Below are positions 17,502 to 26,856 of a stretch of DNA of 64,000 nt, one piece after another (within the stretch, counting starts at the first letter, position 1; every line of letters begins with the position of its first letter). Below the pieces are notes generated by a model, which had not been told where the DNA came from, searched no databases, and was given only the letters and a program-made list of their open reading frames with translations. Source of the stretch: Haloarcula laminariae (lineage in GTDB: Archaea > Halobacteriota > Halobacteria > Halobacteriales > Haloarculaceae); the NCBI RefSeq assembly GCF_025457605.1, contig NZ_JAMZFY010000002.1, positions 806,001 to 870,000 on the forward strand, in the 5' to 3' direction. A program made the translations under genes and the position numbers.

Positions 17502-19169
17502 ATGCCGACCGAACCCGAAACGGACTACGACCCGGAACTGGGTCGGAAGTTCATCTTCGTCACCGGCGGCGTGATGTCAGGCCTGGGGAAAGGCATCACT
17601 GCCGCCAGCACGGGCCGCCTTCTGAAAAACGCCGGGTTCGACGTGACCGCGGTCAAGATTGACCCGTATCTCAACGTCGACGCCGGGACCATGAACCCCT
17701 TCCAACACGGCGAGGTGTACGTCCTCAAGGACGGCGGGGAAGTCGACCTCGACCTGGGGAACTACGAGCGGTTCCTGGACATCGACATGACGTTCGACCA
17801 CAACGTCACGACGGGCAAGACCTACCAGCACGTCATCGAGAAGGAACGCTCGGGCGACTACCTGGGTCGCACCGTCCAGATTATCCCGCACATCACCGAC
17901 GACATCAAGCGCCGCATCCGGGAGGCCGCCGAGGGCAACGACGTCTGTATCATCGAGGTCGGCGGCACCGTCGGGGACATCGAGGGGATGCCCTACCTGG
18001 AAGCGCTGCGGCAGTTCGCCCACGAGGAGGACGAGGAGGACATCCTCTTCACCCACGTGACGCTCGTCCCGTACTCGAAAAACGGCGAACAGAAGACCAA
18101 ACCGACCCAACACTCCGTGAAGGAGCTCCGGAGCATCGGGCTCCAGCCGGACGTGCTGGTCGGCCGCTGTTCGGACAAGCTCGACATCGACACCAAGGAG
18201 AAGATAGCGCTGTTCTGTGACGTGCCCACCGACGCCGTCTTCTCGAACCCCGACGTCGACGACGTCTATCACGTCCCGCTGATGGTCGAGGAGGAGGGGC
18301 TAGACGAGTACGTCATGGAGCGACTCGACATCAAAGACGAGGCCCTGCCCGAGGGCGAGCGCGAGAACCGCTGGCGCGAACTTGTCACCCAGCAGACCGA
18401 CGGCGAGGTCGACGTGGCGCTCGTCGGCAAGTACGACCTGGAGGACGCTTACATGTCCGTCCACGAGGCGCTGAAACACGCCGGCCTGGAGAAGAACGTC
18501 GACGTCAACGTCCACTGGGTCAACTCCGAGAAGATGCCCGACCACCACGAGAGCCGGATGCGCGATGCCGACGCCATCGTCGTCCCCGGCGGCTTCGGCA
18601 CCCGCGGGACCGAGGGCAAAATCGAAGCCATCCGGTACGCCCGCGAGAACGACGTGCCCTACCTGGGTCTGTGTCTGGGCTTCCAGCTCGCGGTCATCGA
18701 GTACGCCCGCAACGTCCTCGGGCTTGAGGGCGCCCACTCCGCGGAGCTCGACGAGGACACCCCCCACCCCGTCATCGACATCCTGCCCGAGCAGTACGAG
18801 GTCGAGGACATGGGCGGGACGATGCGGCTCGGCGCCCACGAGACCGACATCGAGCCCGGGACGCTGGCCGCGGCGCTGTACGGCGGGGACTCCTGTACGG
18901 AGCGACACCGCCACCGCTACGAGGTCAACCCCGAGTACTTCGACGAACTGGAGTCCGCCGGGCTGAAGTTCTCCGGGCGCTCTGCCAACCGTATGGAGAT
19001 ACTCGAACTCGCGTCCGAGGAGCACCCCTACTTCATCGGGACGCAGTTCCACCCCGAGTTCCGCTCGCGACCGACGCGTGCGAGCCCGCCCTTCGTCGGC
19101 CTGCTGGAGGCCGTCCTCGGCGACGAACCACACGCGCCCGACGACACGGGGACGGAGGTGAGCCACTGA
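17502..19169 (+). CDS. pyrG: CTP synthase
   Basis: A 555-residue enzyme that makes CTP from UTP, ATP and glutamine. The synthetase domain is N-terminal, with the [14 protein letters not shown]-loop near residue 15 and [13 protein letters not shown] further on; the C-terminal class I glutamine amidotransferase domain has the nucleophile Cys in LGLCLGFQ and its His/Glu in QFHPEF. The start at 17502 gives the normal family N-terminus. The stop overlaps the ATG of guaA (TGATG), so the two are translated together. Confidence 0.97.
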   Translation: MPTEPETDYDPELGRKFIFVTGGVMSGLGKGITAASTGRLLKNAGFDVTAVKIDPYLNVDAGTMNPFQHGEVYVLKDGGEVDLDLGNYERFLDIDMTFDHNVTTGKTYQHVIEKERSGDYLGRTVQIIPHITDDIKRRIREAAEGNDVCIIEVGGTVGDIEGMPYLEALRQFAHEEDEEDILFTHVTLVPYSKNGEQKTKPTQHSVKELRSIGLQPDVLVGRCSDKLDIDTKEKIALFCDVPTDAVFSNPDVDDVYHVPLMVEEEGLDEYVMERLDIKDEALPEGERENRWRELVTQQTDGEVDVALVGKYDLEDAYMSVHEALKHAGLEKNVDVNVHWVNSEKMPDHHESRMRDADAIVVPGGFGTRGTEGKIEAIRYARENDVPYLGLCLGFQLAVIEYARNVLGLEGAHSAELDEDTPHPVIDILPEQYEVEDMGGTMRLGAHETDIEPGTLAAALYGGDSCTERHRHRYEVNPEYFDELESAGLKFSGRSANRMEILELASEEHPYFIGTQFHPEFRSRPTRASPPFVGLLEAVLGDEPHAPDDTGTEVSH

Positions 19170-20086
19170 TGGTGAACCCCGAGGAGTTCATCGAGGAGAA
19201 AATCGAGGAGATTTCCGAGGCGGTCGGCGACAAGAACGCCGTCATCGGCCTCTCCGGTGGGGTCGACTCATCGACGGCCGCGGCGCTGGCCTACGAGGCC
19301 ATCGGCGACCAGCTCACCGCCGTCTACGTCGACACCGGCCTCATGCGGAAAGGCGAGACCGACGAGATTCGCGAGACGTTCGACTACATGGACTCGCTGC
19401 GCATCGTCGACGCGAAGGACCGCTTCCTCGAGGAACTCGGCGGCGAGACCGACCCCGAGGAGAAGCGCCACATCATCGGCGAGCAGTTCATCCGGGAGTT
19501 CGAACAGGTCGCCCGCGAGGTCGACGCCGACTACCTCGTCCAGGGGACCATCTACCCCGACCGCATCGAGTCGGAGGGGACCATCAAGTCCCACCACAAC
19601 GTCGGCGGGCTCCCCGAGCGCATCGACTTCGACGGCATCGTCGAGCCGATGCGGGACCTCTACAAGGACGAGGTCCGCGAGGTCGCCCGCGCGCTCGACC
19701 TGGAGGAGATTATCTCCGAGCGGATGCCGTTCCCCGGCCCCGGCCTCGCGGTGCGAATCATCGGCGAGGTCACCGAGGAGAAACTCGAAGTCGCTCGCGA
19801 GGCCAACCACGTCGTCGAGGAGGAACTGGAGGAGTACGAGCCCTGGCAGGCCCTGGCCGCCGTCATCGGCAAGGCCACGGGCGTCAAGGGGGACAACCGC
19901 GTCCACGGTTGGGTCGTCGCCGTCCGCTCCGTCGAATCCCGCGACGGGATGACCGCCCGCGCCCAGGAACTCGACTGGGACACCCTCCAGCGGATGCAGA
20001 GCCGTATCACGGGCGCCCACGAGAACGTCGCCCGCGTCGTCTACGACGTGACGCACAAACCGCCCGCGACCATCGAGTACGAATGA
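19169..20086 (+). CDS. guaAb: GMP synthase, ATP-pyrophosphatase subunit (subunit B)
   Basis: A 305-residue protein equal to the synthetase half of GuaA. The PP-loop [13 protein letters not shown] is near residue 30 and the dimerisation domain follows, ending PPATIEYE as in the family. It adenylates XMP and accepts ammonia from a separate glutaminase subunit, as in most archaea; that subunit (guaAa) is not in the window. It is coupled to pyrG upstream and overlaps the next gene by 4 bases (ATGA), a purine/pyrimidine triphosphate operon. Confidence 0.96.
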   Translation: MVNPEEFIEEKIEEISEAVGDKNAVIGLSGGVDSSTAAALAYEAIGDQLTAVYVDTGLMRKGETDEIRETFDYMDSLRIVDAKDRFLEELGGETDPEEKRHIIGEQFIREFEQVAREVDADYLVQGTIYPDRIESEGTIKSHHNVGGLPERIDFDGIVEPMRDLYKDEVREVARALDLEEIISERMPFPGPGLAVRIIGEVTEEKLEVAREANHVVEEELEEYEPWQALAAVIGKATGVKGDNRVHGWVVAVRSVESRDGMTARAQELDWDTLQRMQSRITGAHENVARVVYDVTHKPPATIEYE

Positions 20087-20394
20087 ACGTCGTGCTCGTC
20101 GGGGACGACCCCGAACGGATGCGTGAGGCGCTGGAGAGCGAGGGCCACACCGTCGCCGTCGCCGACGTGGGCAACCGCCCCGGGCTGGAGGACGCCGGCG
20201 TGATGGACGCCGAGGTGTACCTGCTGACCGAGATGTCCCAGGCCACCTCCATCGTGGTCGCGAAGGACCTCAACCCCGAGCTACGGGTGGTCGTCTACGC
20301 CGAGGGCTCGCTGCCCGACTTCGCCTCCCGGCAGACCGACCTCGTCGTCGACCCCGACCTGCTCGGGCCCGACGCGGTCGCGGAAGAGCTGTAG
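20083..20394 (+). CDS. Small Rossmann-like protein of the pyrG-guaA operon (DUF7126 type)
   Basis: A 103-residue protein, [19 protein letters not shown] at the N-terminus, resembling a minimal TrkA-N/Rossmann domain. Haloarchaeal homologues sit at the same place and are sometimes labelled CTP synthetase, which is probably an artefact of gene order; I recall the family as DUF7126. The ATG at 20083 overlaps the guaA stop (ATGA), so it should be co-translated. A regulatory or nucleotide-binding role is inferred only. Confidence 0.78.
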   Translation: MNVVLVGDDPERMREALESEGHTVAVADVGNRPGLEDAGVMDAEVYLLTEMSQATSIVVAKDLNPELRVVVYAEGSLPDFASRQTDLVVDPDLLGPDAVAEEL

Positions 20395-20413
20395 CGACTC
20401 GCCGCGCCTGTTT

Positions 20414-21088
20414 TCAGAGCCGTCCCACCGCGTCCGCCAGCCGCTCGCTTCCGCCCGTCTTGAACGGGACGCCGTGGCCCATCCCGGCGACCTCGTAGTC
20501 TGGCGCCCGCTCGGCCAGCGAGCGGATGCTCTGTGCGACATCGCCCGTGTCGTAGCTCAGCAGCCACGGCGAGGGGTGAAAGCGCCCGTCGCCCCGCTCG
20601 ACGACGAGGTCCCCCAGAAACGCCGCCGACAGCGTCTCGCTGACGTAGCAGACGTGACCCGGCGTATGGCCGGGCGTGTCGTAGACGGTGAACGAGCCGA
20701 CGGTGTCGCCGTCGTCGAGCGGCTCGACGGGGTTGTCGGGCGTCGAGATGAGGGGGCGGCCGAGTCGCTGGACGAACCCCTTGTGGTTCGACAGCGGCGC
20801 CTTCCGCTCGCCGGCGACGAAGGGGGCGTCCCTCGCGCCGACGTGGATAGTCAGCTCGACGCCGTCGAAGGCCGAGAGGCCGCCGACGTGGTCCACGTCG
20901 TAGTGCGTGAGGAGGATACGGTCGAGGTCCCGCAGCTCGAAGCCCGCGTCGCGGAGCCCGCCGATGAGGTCGCTGGCGTGAAAGCGCGTCCCGGTGTCGA
21001 CGAGCGTCAGGGCGCCGTCGTCGACGAGGTAGGCGTTGGTTCCTCCGAGGTCGTACCACCAGATATCGTCGGCCAGCGGAGTGACCAT
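20414..21088 (-). CDS. MBL-fold metallo-hydrolase
   Basis: A 224-residue beta-lactamase-fold hydrolase. The first metal motif reads THYDVDHVGG, so the second His of the usual HxHxDH is Asp; the later ligands are in DTPGHTPGHVC, LGDLVV and GMGHG. The Asp variant occurs in related archaeal members and may shift metal preference. Substrate unknown (thioesters, lactones or glutathione adducts are typical for the fold). Confidence 0.88.
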   Translation of the reverse strand: MVTPLADDIWWYDLGGTNAYLVDDGALTLVDTGTRFHASDLIGGLRDAGFELRDLDRILLTHYDVDHVGGLSAFDGVELTIHVGARDAPFVAGERKAPLSNHKGFVQRLGRPLISTPDNPVEPLDDGDTVGSFTVYDTPGHTPGHVCYVSETLSAAFLGDLVVERGDGRFHPSPWLLSYDTGDVAQSIRSLAERAPDYEVAGMGHGVPFKTGGSERLADAVGRL

Positions 21089-21133
21089 AGCGGGGGTTCG
21101 GCGCCCGGGTGGAAAATTCGCTCGAAACGACGG

Positions 21134-21958
21134 TCAGAACGGCAGCTGTGACCTGAGGAACTGGCCGGCCGTCTTCGACTTCGAGGGGTTGCGAATCCAC
21201 GCCATCTCGTCGTCGGTCAGCTCGAAGTCGAAGATAGCCATGTTGGCTTCCAGGTGGTCGCGGCTGGAGGCCTTGGGGATGGCGGCGACGCCCGCTTGCT
21301 GGACCAGCCAGCGCAGCGCGACCTGTGCGGGGGACTTGCCGTGGCGGTTCCCGACCTGGACCAGCGCCGGGTCCGAAAGCACGCCGCCCCGCGCCAGCGG
21401 GCTGTACGCCGTCAGGAGCACGTCGTGGATGCGACAGTAGTCCAGCAGTTTCCGCTGGTCCCAGTAGGGGTGGTACTGGACTTGGTCGGTGAGGATAGGG
21501 GCCTCGGAGAGCTCGCGGGCCCGGTCCAGGCGGTCGGGCGAGAAGTTGCTGACGCCGATATGCTCGACGAGCCCCTCCTCGACGAGGCCGTTCATGGCGT
21601 CGAGGGTCTCGGAGAGCGGCGCCATCCACGGGGTGTTGGGCCAGTGGATGAGCAGGCAGTCGAGGTAGTCGGTGCCGAGCTTGTGCAGGCTCTCGCGGGT
21701 CGACTCCCGTACCGACCTCGCGTCCCGGTTCGAGCCGTCGAGCTTGGTGACGAGAAAGAGGTCTTCGCGGTCGACGTCGGCGGCTTCGAGGCCCAGGCCG
21801 ACCCGGCGCTCGTTGCCGTAGGCCTGGGCGGTGTCGACGTGGCGATACCCAAGCTCCAGGGCCGTTTCGACCGTCTCGGTGCATCTCGGGCCGGTCAGCT
21901 GCCAGGTACCCAGCCCGAGCGCGGGGACCGAGGTGCCCTGAACCTCGATGGTTTCCAT
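21134..21958 (-). CDS. Aldo/keto reductase
   Basis: A 274-residue NADPH-type aldo/keto reductase (TIM barrel). The catalytic tetrad is visible as Asp and Tyr in HVDTAQAYGNE, Lys in VTKLDG and His in LLIHWPN. The NADP-binding end shows AIPKASSRDHLEAN. Length is typical. It reduces aldehydes or ketones; the substrate is not evident. It lies 45 bases upstream of the MBL gene on the same strand and may be co-transcribed. Confidence 0.92.
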   Translation of the reverse strand: METIEVQGTSVPALGLGTWQLTGPRCTETVETALELGYRHVDTAQAYGNERRVGLGLEAADVDREDLFLVTKLDGSNRDARSVRESTRESLHKLGTDYLDCLLIHWPNTPWMAPLSETLDAMNGLVEEGLVEHIGVSNFSPDRLDRARELSEAPILTDQVQYHPYWDQRKLLDYCRIHDVLLTAYSPLARGGVLSDPALVQVGNRHGKSPAQVALRWLVQQAGVAAIPKASSRDHLEANMAIFDFELTDDEMAWIRNPSKSKTAGQFLRSQLPF

Positions 21959-22008
21959 ACCTGAACTACGCCCGCCACGGGGATAACGGCGACGCCGAAG
22001 CGCGGGCG

Positions 22009-22971
22009 CTATCGCTCGAGGATGGCCCCGCCCGCGCCGACGGCGATGTCAGTGGCGCCGCGGACGACGGCTTGCAGGTTCGCGCCGGTCGGGGTCTGGC
22101 GCTGCGTCCAGCCGTCGGCCAGTTCGTACACCGCGCCGCCCCCGCCGACCGTGAGGCCGGCGCCGTCGGCGTCGGTCACTTCGATGTCCCGCAGTCCGGC
22201 GTCGCCGGTGTCGGTCGGGGTCCACTCGACTCCGTTCCAGTGGAAGACCATCCCGCCGCCACCGGAGACCCAGACGTCGTCGAAGCCGTCCGAATCGACG
22301 CCGTAGAAGTTGACGTTGGCGTCGGCCAGGCCGGTCTTGTTCCACGTCGAGCCGTCCTGTGTCCGGAAGACGGACTTGTTGCCGTCGACGATGTGGCCCG
22401 AGCGGACGCCGAAGAAGTCGACGGCGTTGATGGCCGACCCGGAGCCCGGCGTCACGTAGTCCCAGGGCTGGGTCGCGCCGTTCTCGAAGGAGTAGTACAG
22501 CTTCCCGGAGTCGCCGGCGACGTAGACGTTCGCCTCGCCGGCCGCGCCGGTCACCGAGATGTCGTTGAAGTTGTTGGTCGCGTCGTTGGGCGCGCTGTGG
22601 TCGGTGACGACGCCCGTCGAGATGTCGTACTCGCCGATGGCGCCGGAGCTACCGACGAACCAGAGCGCCTGGCCGTCGTCGGTGACGTCCGCGCCGTAGA
22701 TGTTGTTGCCGTTTCCGGTCGGGCCGCCGTCGAGGACCTTCTCCCACCCTTCGGTGGTGCGTTCGAGGACGATACCGCCGCCGCCGACGGCGTAGGCGCC
22801 GGCGTCGGCGTACTCCACGTCGTGGAGCGTGTTGCCCGTGGGGGCGCTGACGGACTCCCAGCCGCTACCCGCCATGGCGCTCCCGGAGAGGGCCGTGGTG
22901 CCTATCGCCGCTGTCAGTGACGCGCCGATACCTCGGAGGACGTTGCGTCGGGTCGCAGAGCGGTCGGACAT
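22009..22971 (-). CDS. Tat-exported beta-propeller-like protein
   Basis: A 320-residue protein with a Tat signal (ATRRNVLRGIGASLTAA, cleaved near SAMAGSG) and then about seven repeats of a roughly 42-residue beta unit with motifs such as GAYAVGGGGIVLERT, VYVAGDSGKLYYS and DVWVSGGGGMVFHW. The pattern resembles WD40/YVTN or photosystem-stability-factor-like propellers. It should fold in the cytoplasm and be exported to the cell surface or medium. Ligand unknown. Confidence 0.82.
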   Translation of the reverse strand: MSDRSATRRNVLRGIGASLTAAIGTTALSGSAMAGSGWESVSAPTGNTLHDVEYADAGAYAVGGGGIVLERTTEGWEKVLDGGPTGNGNNIYGADVTDDGQALWFVGSSGAIGEYDISTGVVTDHSAPNDATNNFNDISVTGAAGEANVYVAGDSGKLYYSFENGATQPWDYVTPGSGSAINAVDFFGVRSGHIVDGNKSVFRTQDGSTWNKTGLADANVNFYGVDSDGFDDVWVSGGGGMVFHWNGVEWTPTDTGDAGLRDIEVTDADGAGLTVGGGGAVYELADGWTQRQTPTGANLQAVVRGATDIAVGAGGAILER

Positions 22972-23168
22972 TGCAATCGGTCCATCTGCCGAGAGGCACT
23001 TGAAGGGGGGTCGTGGTTAACGCCGATTTAGACCGTTTGTACGGTTTGAAACCGGATTTTTGCCGACGTAAAACGGACGAACGGCCGGAACTGGGCTCGA
23101 TTCGCTCGCCGGGAAAAATCGGGTTAAAACGAGTGAAACGTAAGGGCGTAAACGAGATTGAGCGACGG

Positions 23169-24194
23169 TTACCCGTCGAGCTGGTCGACCAGTACCGGCG
23201 CTTCGGTGGCCAGAATCTCCCTGACAGCCAGCGCCGCCGCCTCGGCGTCGCCGGGCAGACAGAAGACGAGCGTCCCGTCGCTGACGCCGGCCGCCGACCG
23301 GACGCCCACGATACCGGTGCCGACGTGGTCGGCCAGCCGGGAGCGAAACGCCTCGCCGAAGCCCGGCAGCGCCTTCTCCAGCAGCGGGTGGACCGCCTCG
23401 ACGGCCATCTCGTCGGCCGACAGCCCGACGCCCCCGACCGTGACGACGACGTCGACGGCCTCGCGGCCGACCAGCGTGTCGACCATCTCCTGGATGCCGT
23501 CGTAGCCGCCACGCAGCCGCTCGCGCCGCACGACCGCGTGCCCGGCCGTCTCGAAGGCCGCCGCCACGGTGTCTTCGAGGGATTCCCGGTCGCCGGACAC
23601 CGTCACGACGGCCACGTCGACGGACCGGGCGGGTGCGGCCTGTGGCGCCGCGTCGGTCGCTGGCTGTTCCGGCCCGCTCCCCGTGGCGTCCGCCTCGGTC
23701 CCTGCCGACTCGTCTCCCCCGGCCGGCTCCCCGAGCGGGTCGGCCGCCTCCGCGTCGGTCACCTGTGCAGCGGCGTCTGTTGACCCGGACCTGTCCGCGC
23801 CGGTATCGGCCGCCCCCGCCTCGTCCGGTCTTGCATCTCCGGCCAGCGGGTCCGCCGCCGTAGCGTCGTCCGTCTCGGTGGTGGCGTCCTCGGCCAGCGG
23901 GTCCCCGACACCTTGCTCCGTAGCGTCGGCCGTCTCGGTGGTGGCGTCCTCGGCCAGCGGGTCGTCGGCTTTCCCTACCCCAGCGTCGTCCATCTCGGTA
24001 GTGCCGTCTTCGGCCAGCGGGTCGCCGGCTCCGTCCGCCCCAGCGTCGGCCGTCTCGGTGACGGTGTCCTCGTCCGGCTCCGAGGGCTCCTCGTCCGCAT
24101 CCGCGTCGTCCTCGCTTGCGTCTGCGGTCTCCGACGACGAGTCCGCGTCGTCGGTGGGGCCACGGCGCGTATCGCGGGACTGGAAATCGACCAT
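23169..24194 (-). CDS. moaB: MoaB/MogA-family molybdopterin protein with acidic repeat insert
   Basis: A 341-residue protein. It begins MVDFQSRDTRRG, as haloarchaeal MoaB proteins do; then residues about 13-195 are a very acidic, low-complexity stretch, and only residues about 196-341 are the MoaB/MogA domain (VAVVTVSGDRESLED, VVVTVGGVGLSADEM, FCLPGDAEAAALAV). The enzyme family adenylates molybdopterin in molybdenum-cofactor synthesis. Three or four copies of a 20-residue unit (DPLAEDATTETADATEQGVG type) fill part of the insert. The canonical GGTG of the family is GGVG here. A start at 24194 is chosen because of the conserved N-terminal peptide. Confidence 0.82.
   Translation of the reverse strand: MVDFQSRDTRRGPTDDADSSSETADASEDDADADEEPSEPDEDTVTETADAGADGAGDPLAEDGTTEMDDAGVGKADDPLAEDATTETADATEQGVGDPLAEDATTETDDATAADPLAGDARPDEAGAADTGADRSGSTDAAAQVTDAEAADPLGEPAGGDESAGTEADATGSGPEQPATDAAPQAAPARSVDVAVVTVSGDRESLEDTVAAAFETAGHAVVRRERLRGGYDGIQEMVDTLVGREAVDVVVTVGGVGLSADEMAVEAVHPLLEKALPGFGEAFRSRLADHVGTGIVGVRSAAGVSDGTLVFCLPGDAEAAALAVREILATEAPVLVDQLDG
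23862..24080 (+). repeat. 60-base tandem repeat inside moaB
   Basis: Three to four units with an exact 60-base period; for example GCGTCCTCGGCCAGCGGGTC recurs at 23883 and 23943 and with two changes at 24003. Each unit codes for 20 acidic residues on the minus strand. Copies differ by few bases, so the expansion is recent or maintained by slippage or recombination. Confidence 0.9.
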
Positions 24195-24314
24195 GTCGGG
24201 ACAACGGGCCACGCCGAGTAAACAGTTCCCCCGACGCGCTGGGCGCTCCTGACGGCCGATAGTTGTGGCGAATAATACGGAAAATTTATGCGAACTTCGG
24301 CAGAGAAATGTGGT

Positions 24315-24476
24315 ATGGAAGGGGTAATCCACGTGGTGTGTCACGAATGCCCGTTCGAGGGGCTCTACACGTCTCCGAGGGCCGCGGCGGGGAAACGCGA
24401 GACCCACAAGCACCGGCACGACCACCGTGTCAGCCGCCTCGAAATCAGCCGGCCGGAGCCGCTGACAGACGTCTGA
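24315..24476 (+). CDS. Small zinc-finger-like protein
   Basis: A 53-residue protein, MEGVIHVVCHECPFEGLYTS at the N-terminus, with one CHEC pair and a run of His (HKHRHDH) that can complete a metal site. It resembles the one-domain zinc fingers typical of haloarchaea. Start at ATG 24315 puts the CxxC at residues 9-12; an upstream in-frame ATG at 24288 would add nine residues. Function unknown, nucleic-acid or protein binding is possible. Confidence 0.62.
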   Translation: MEGVIHVVCHECPFEGLYTSPRAAAGKRETHKHRHDHRVSRLEISRPEPLTDV

Positions 24477-24649
24477 GCGGCGCTGTTCCGACACGGGACC
24501 GTCCTCCGCAGGTGTGTCTCGGACCGCCAGTGTTTTGCGCCCGCTGACCCGACGGTGAGCCATGCAGGCAGTTCAGGTCGCTGTCCGGGAATCGGAGTTC
24601 GCGCGGCCCCCGCGCTCGCGCGGGCCCGCCGCGCAGGCAGGTGCGTTCG

Positions 24650-24952
24650 ATGGATAGCGACGCGGCCGACGACGGTGACCGCGATAGCTACGTCCACCGG
24701 CCGAGCGGTGAACCGCCCCGCCAGGCCGAGACCGGCGAGGAGTTCGGCACCGAGGGGTGGATACTCGTGGGTATGGTGCTCGTGGGCTTTCTCGTCGTCC
24801 CCGTCGCCATCCTGCTCCTGCCGGCCGCACAGTCCGTCGTCCGCTCGCTCGGGCTGACGCTCCGTGCGGCCTATCTGGCCCTGCCGCTGGTCCCGGCGTT
24901 CCTGCTGGGGGCCGTCGCGGTGTGGTCGGCGCTGCGCTCACGCCGGTCGTAG
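24650..24952 (+). CDS. Small two-segment membrane protein
   Basis: A 100-residue protein with an acidic N-terminus (MDSDAADDGDRDSYVHRPSG) and two hydrophobic segments at about residues 37-58 and 69-94, ending SALRSRRS. A GTG at 24641 is an alternative start. It lies upstream of the histidine-kinase gene on the same strand, but the inverted repeat and TATA box at 25003-25038 suggest separate transcription. Family not recognised. Confidence 0.62.
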   Translation: MDSDAADDGDRDSYVHRPSGEPPRQAETGEEFGTEGWILVGMVLVGFLVVPVAILLLPAAQSVVRSLGLTLRAAYLALPLVPAFLLGAVAVWSALRSRRS

Positions 24953-25002
24953 CCGGGTCGTCGCGGTGCCCGTCCGACAGATGTCCCGGGACCGCCGTCC
25001 GT

Positions 25003-25020
25003 AGTATCGGAGTCGATACT
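25003..25020 (+). promoter_or_regulatory. Inverted repeat before the histidine-kinase promoter, candidate operator
   Basis: A perfect 7-base inverted repeat, AGTATCG-gagt-CGATACT, ends 12 bases before the TATA box TTTATA at 25033-25038. The position just upstream of a TATA box suits an archaeal activator site. The regulator is unknown. Confidence 0.45.
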
Positions 25021-25032
25021 GGGCCGCGAACG

Positions 25033-25038
25033 TTTATA
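25033..25038 (+). promoter_or_regulatory. TATA box of the histidine-kinase gene
   Basis: TTTATA centred about 30 bases before the ATG at 25065, which predicts a transcript that is leaderless or has only a few bases of leader. Confidence 0.5.
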
Positions 25039-25064
25039 CAGGCGTCCTCCCACCTCCGAATCAA

Positions 25065-26837
25065 ATGGTTTCGGCCTCCCTCGCGGTGGTTCTGCTGGCC
25101 GCGGTGGTCGGGATGGGCGTGGCCGCTCTGGTCTGGCTCCACCGCGACCGACCGGGCGCCGGCCCGCTGGCGGCCTTCGTCGTCGCGGCCAGCCTCTGGG
25201 CCGTCGCACACGGGCTCGAACTCGCGGTCCCCGGCGTGGTGTTGATGGAGCGTCTGCTCCAGATACAGCTCACGCTCTCGGTCGTCATCCCCGTCGCGTG
25301 GCTCGTGACGGTCCTCGAATACACCGGGCACCCCCACTGGCTCACCCGCAGGCGGGTCGCGCTGTTGCTGGTAGAGCCCGCAGTCTTCGTCACGCTGGTG
25401 TGGTCGAACGCCGCCCACCGGCTCGTCTGGCGCGGTGGGTCTGTTGTGACAAGCGCCGAGACCTCCACGCTCGTGCCGGTCTGGGGGCTGACCCGCTGGG
25501 GGCATCTCGCGTACATGCTCGTGTTGATACTGGCCGGCGGCGCGCTCCTCATCCGGACGATGCTGCGGACCACCGACCGCTTCCAGGGGCAGGTACTCGC
25601 ACTGCTCGCCGCCATCACCGTCCCGACGGTCGGTCACTCCGTCCACGCGCTGGACCTGGTGCCCGCCCGCTTCGACCCGACGAGCCTGGGCTATGTCGTC
25701 TCCGGCGTGGTGCTGTCGGGGGCGCTGTTGCGGGGGCAGCTCCTGGACGTCGCCCCGGTCACACGCGACCTGGGGCAGGAAGCGGTGTTCACCGAGATGG
25801 ACGATGCGGTCGTCATCGTCGACGAGGCGGGCCGTATCGTCGACGTCAACGACGCCGCCACCGCGTTGTTCTCGGCGGACCCGGCCGCGCTCTCGGGCCG
25901 TGAACTGGCCGCCGAACTGCCCGACCTGGCCGAGACGGTACCTGAAGCGGGCGAGCGCGCACAGACGGAGACCCGCCTGGAACACGACGGCGCCGTCCGC
26001 TACTACGACGTTCGCATCACCCCGCTGTACCGCTCCTACGGCGTCGTCTCGGGCCACCTCGTCAGCCTCCGCGACGTGACGGACCGCCGCCAGCGCGAGC
26101 AGCGCATCGACGTGCTCAACCGACTGCTCAGACACGACATCCGCAACGAGATGAACGTGGTCCGGGGCAACGCCGACCTGCTCGCCGACAGCGTCGACCC
26201 GGCCGAGCGGGACCGCATCGACCGCATCGTCCGGACCGTCGACGGCATCGTCGACCGGAGCAACAAGATCGGCCGCGTCTCCGAGGCGCTCGAACGCGAG
26301 CGCGCCGAGCCGGTCCGACTGCCGGAGTTACTGGGGACCGTCGTCGCCGAGGCCCGGAACCGCTACCCCCGGGCGGATGTCACACTTGATTGCCCCGATG
26401 CGTGCTGGGTCGACGGCTCGCCGGCGCTCTCACTCGCCTTCGAGGAACTGCTGGACAACGCTGTGGAGCACAGCGATGGGGCGCCGAACGTCGATATCGC
26501 GGTCTCCGTGCGGAACGAGGGGGTCGTCGTTCGGGTCAGCGACGACGGGCCCGGTATCGCCGACCACGAGCGGGACGTCATCCTGGCCGGCGAGGAGACG
26601 CCCCTCCAGCACGGCTCCGGGGTCGGCCTCTGGCTCGTGAAGTGGGTCGTCCGTAACGTCGGCGGTACGCTCTCCTTTGTCGACGGCCCGGGGACGACCG
26701 TCGAGATAGAGCTCCCGGCGGCGACGGGGCCGTCGACCGTCGACGACCGGTCGGCGGGCGAACCACCGCGAGACGGGTCGACGGCGACCGACTCAGTGAC
26801 CGACGACTCGGCCGCGGACGGTTCGCCGACGGTCTGA
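25065..26837 (+). CDS. Membrane sensor histidine kinase (7TM, PAS, HATPase)
   Basis: A 590-residue kinase. Residues 1-225 hold about seven hydrophobic segments like the N-terminal 7TM sensor of archaeal kinases, residues about 240-345 are a PAS domain (MDDAVVIVDEAGRIVDVND), the dimerisation/phosphoacceptor region has His357 in LLRHDIRNEMNVV, and the ATPase domain has its N box in EELLDNAVEHSDG, G1 box in VSDDGPGI and G2 box in HGSGVGLWLVKW. The tail is Asp/Ser/Thr-rich and disordered. The ligand and cognate regulator are unknown; no receiver gene is adjacent. Convergent with idi. Confidence 0.92.
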   Translation: MVSASLAVVLLAAVVGMGVAALVWLHRDRPGAGPLAAFVVAASLWAVAHGLELAVPGVVLMERLLQIQLTLSVVIPVAWLVTVLEYTGHPHWLTRRRVALLLVEPAVFVTLVWSNAAHRLVWRGGSVVTSAETSTLVPVWGLTRWGHLAYMLVLILAGGALLIRTMLRTTDRFQGQVLALLAAITVPTVGHSVHALDLVPARFDPTSLGYVVSGVVLSGALLRGQLLDVAPVTRDLGQEAVFTEMDDAVVIVDEAGRIVDVNDAATALFSADPAALSGRELAAELPDLAETVPEAGERAQTETRLEHDGAVRYYDVRITPLYRSYGVVSGHLVSLRDVTDRRQREQRIDVLNRLLRHDIRNEMNVVRGNADLLADSVDPAERDRIDRIVRTVDGIVDRSNKIGRVSEALERERAEPVRLPELLGTVVAEARNRYPRADVTLDCPDACWVDGSPALSLAFEELLDNAVEHSDGAPNVDIAVSVRNEGVVVRVSDDGPGIADHERDVILAGEETPLQHGSGVGLWLVKWVVRNVGGTLSFVDGPGTTVEIELPAATGPSTVDDRSAGEPPRDGSTATDSVTDDSAADGSPTV

Positions 26838-26856
26838 CGCTGTCGGACGGACCGGG

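Noticed and set aside
23862-24080. Regular repeat considered as a CRISPR array
   Set aside because: Units are contiguous without spacers, period is 60 bases and the repeat is in frame within moaB, so it is a coding tandem repeat.
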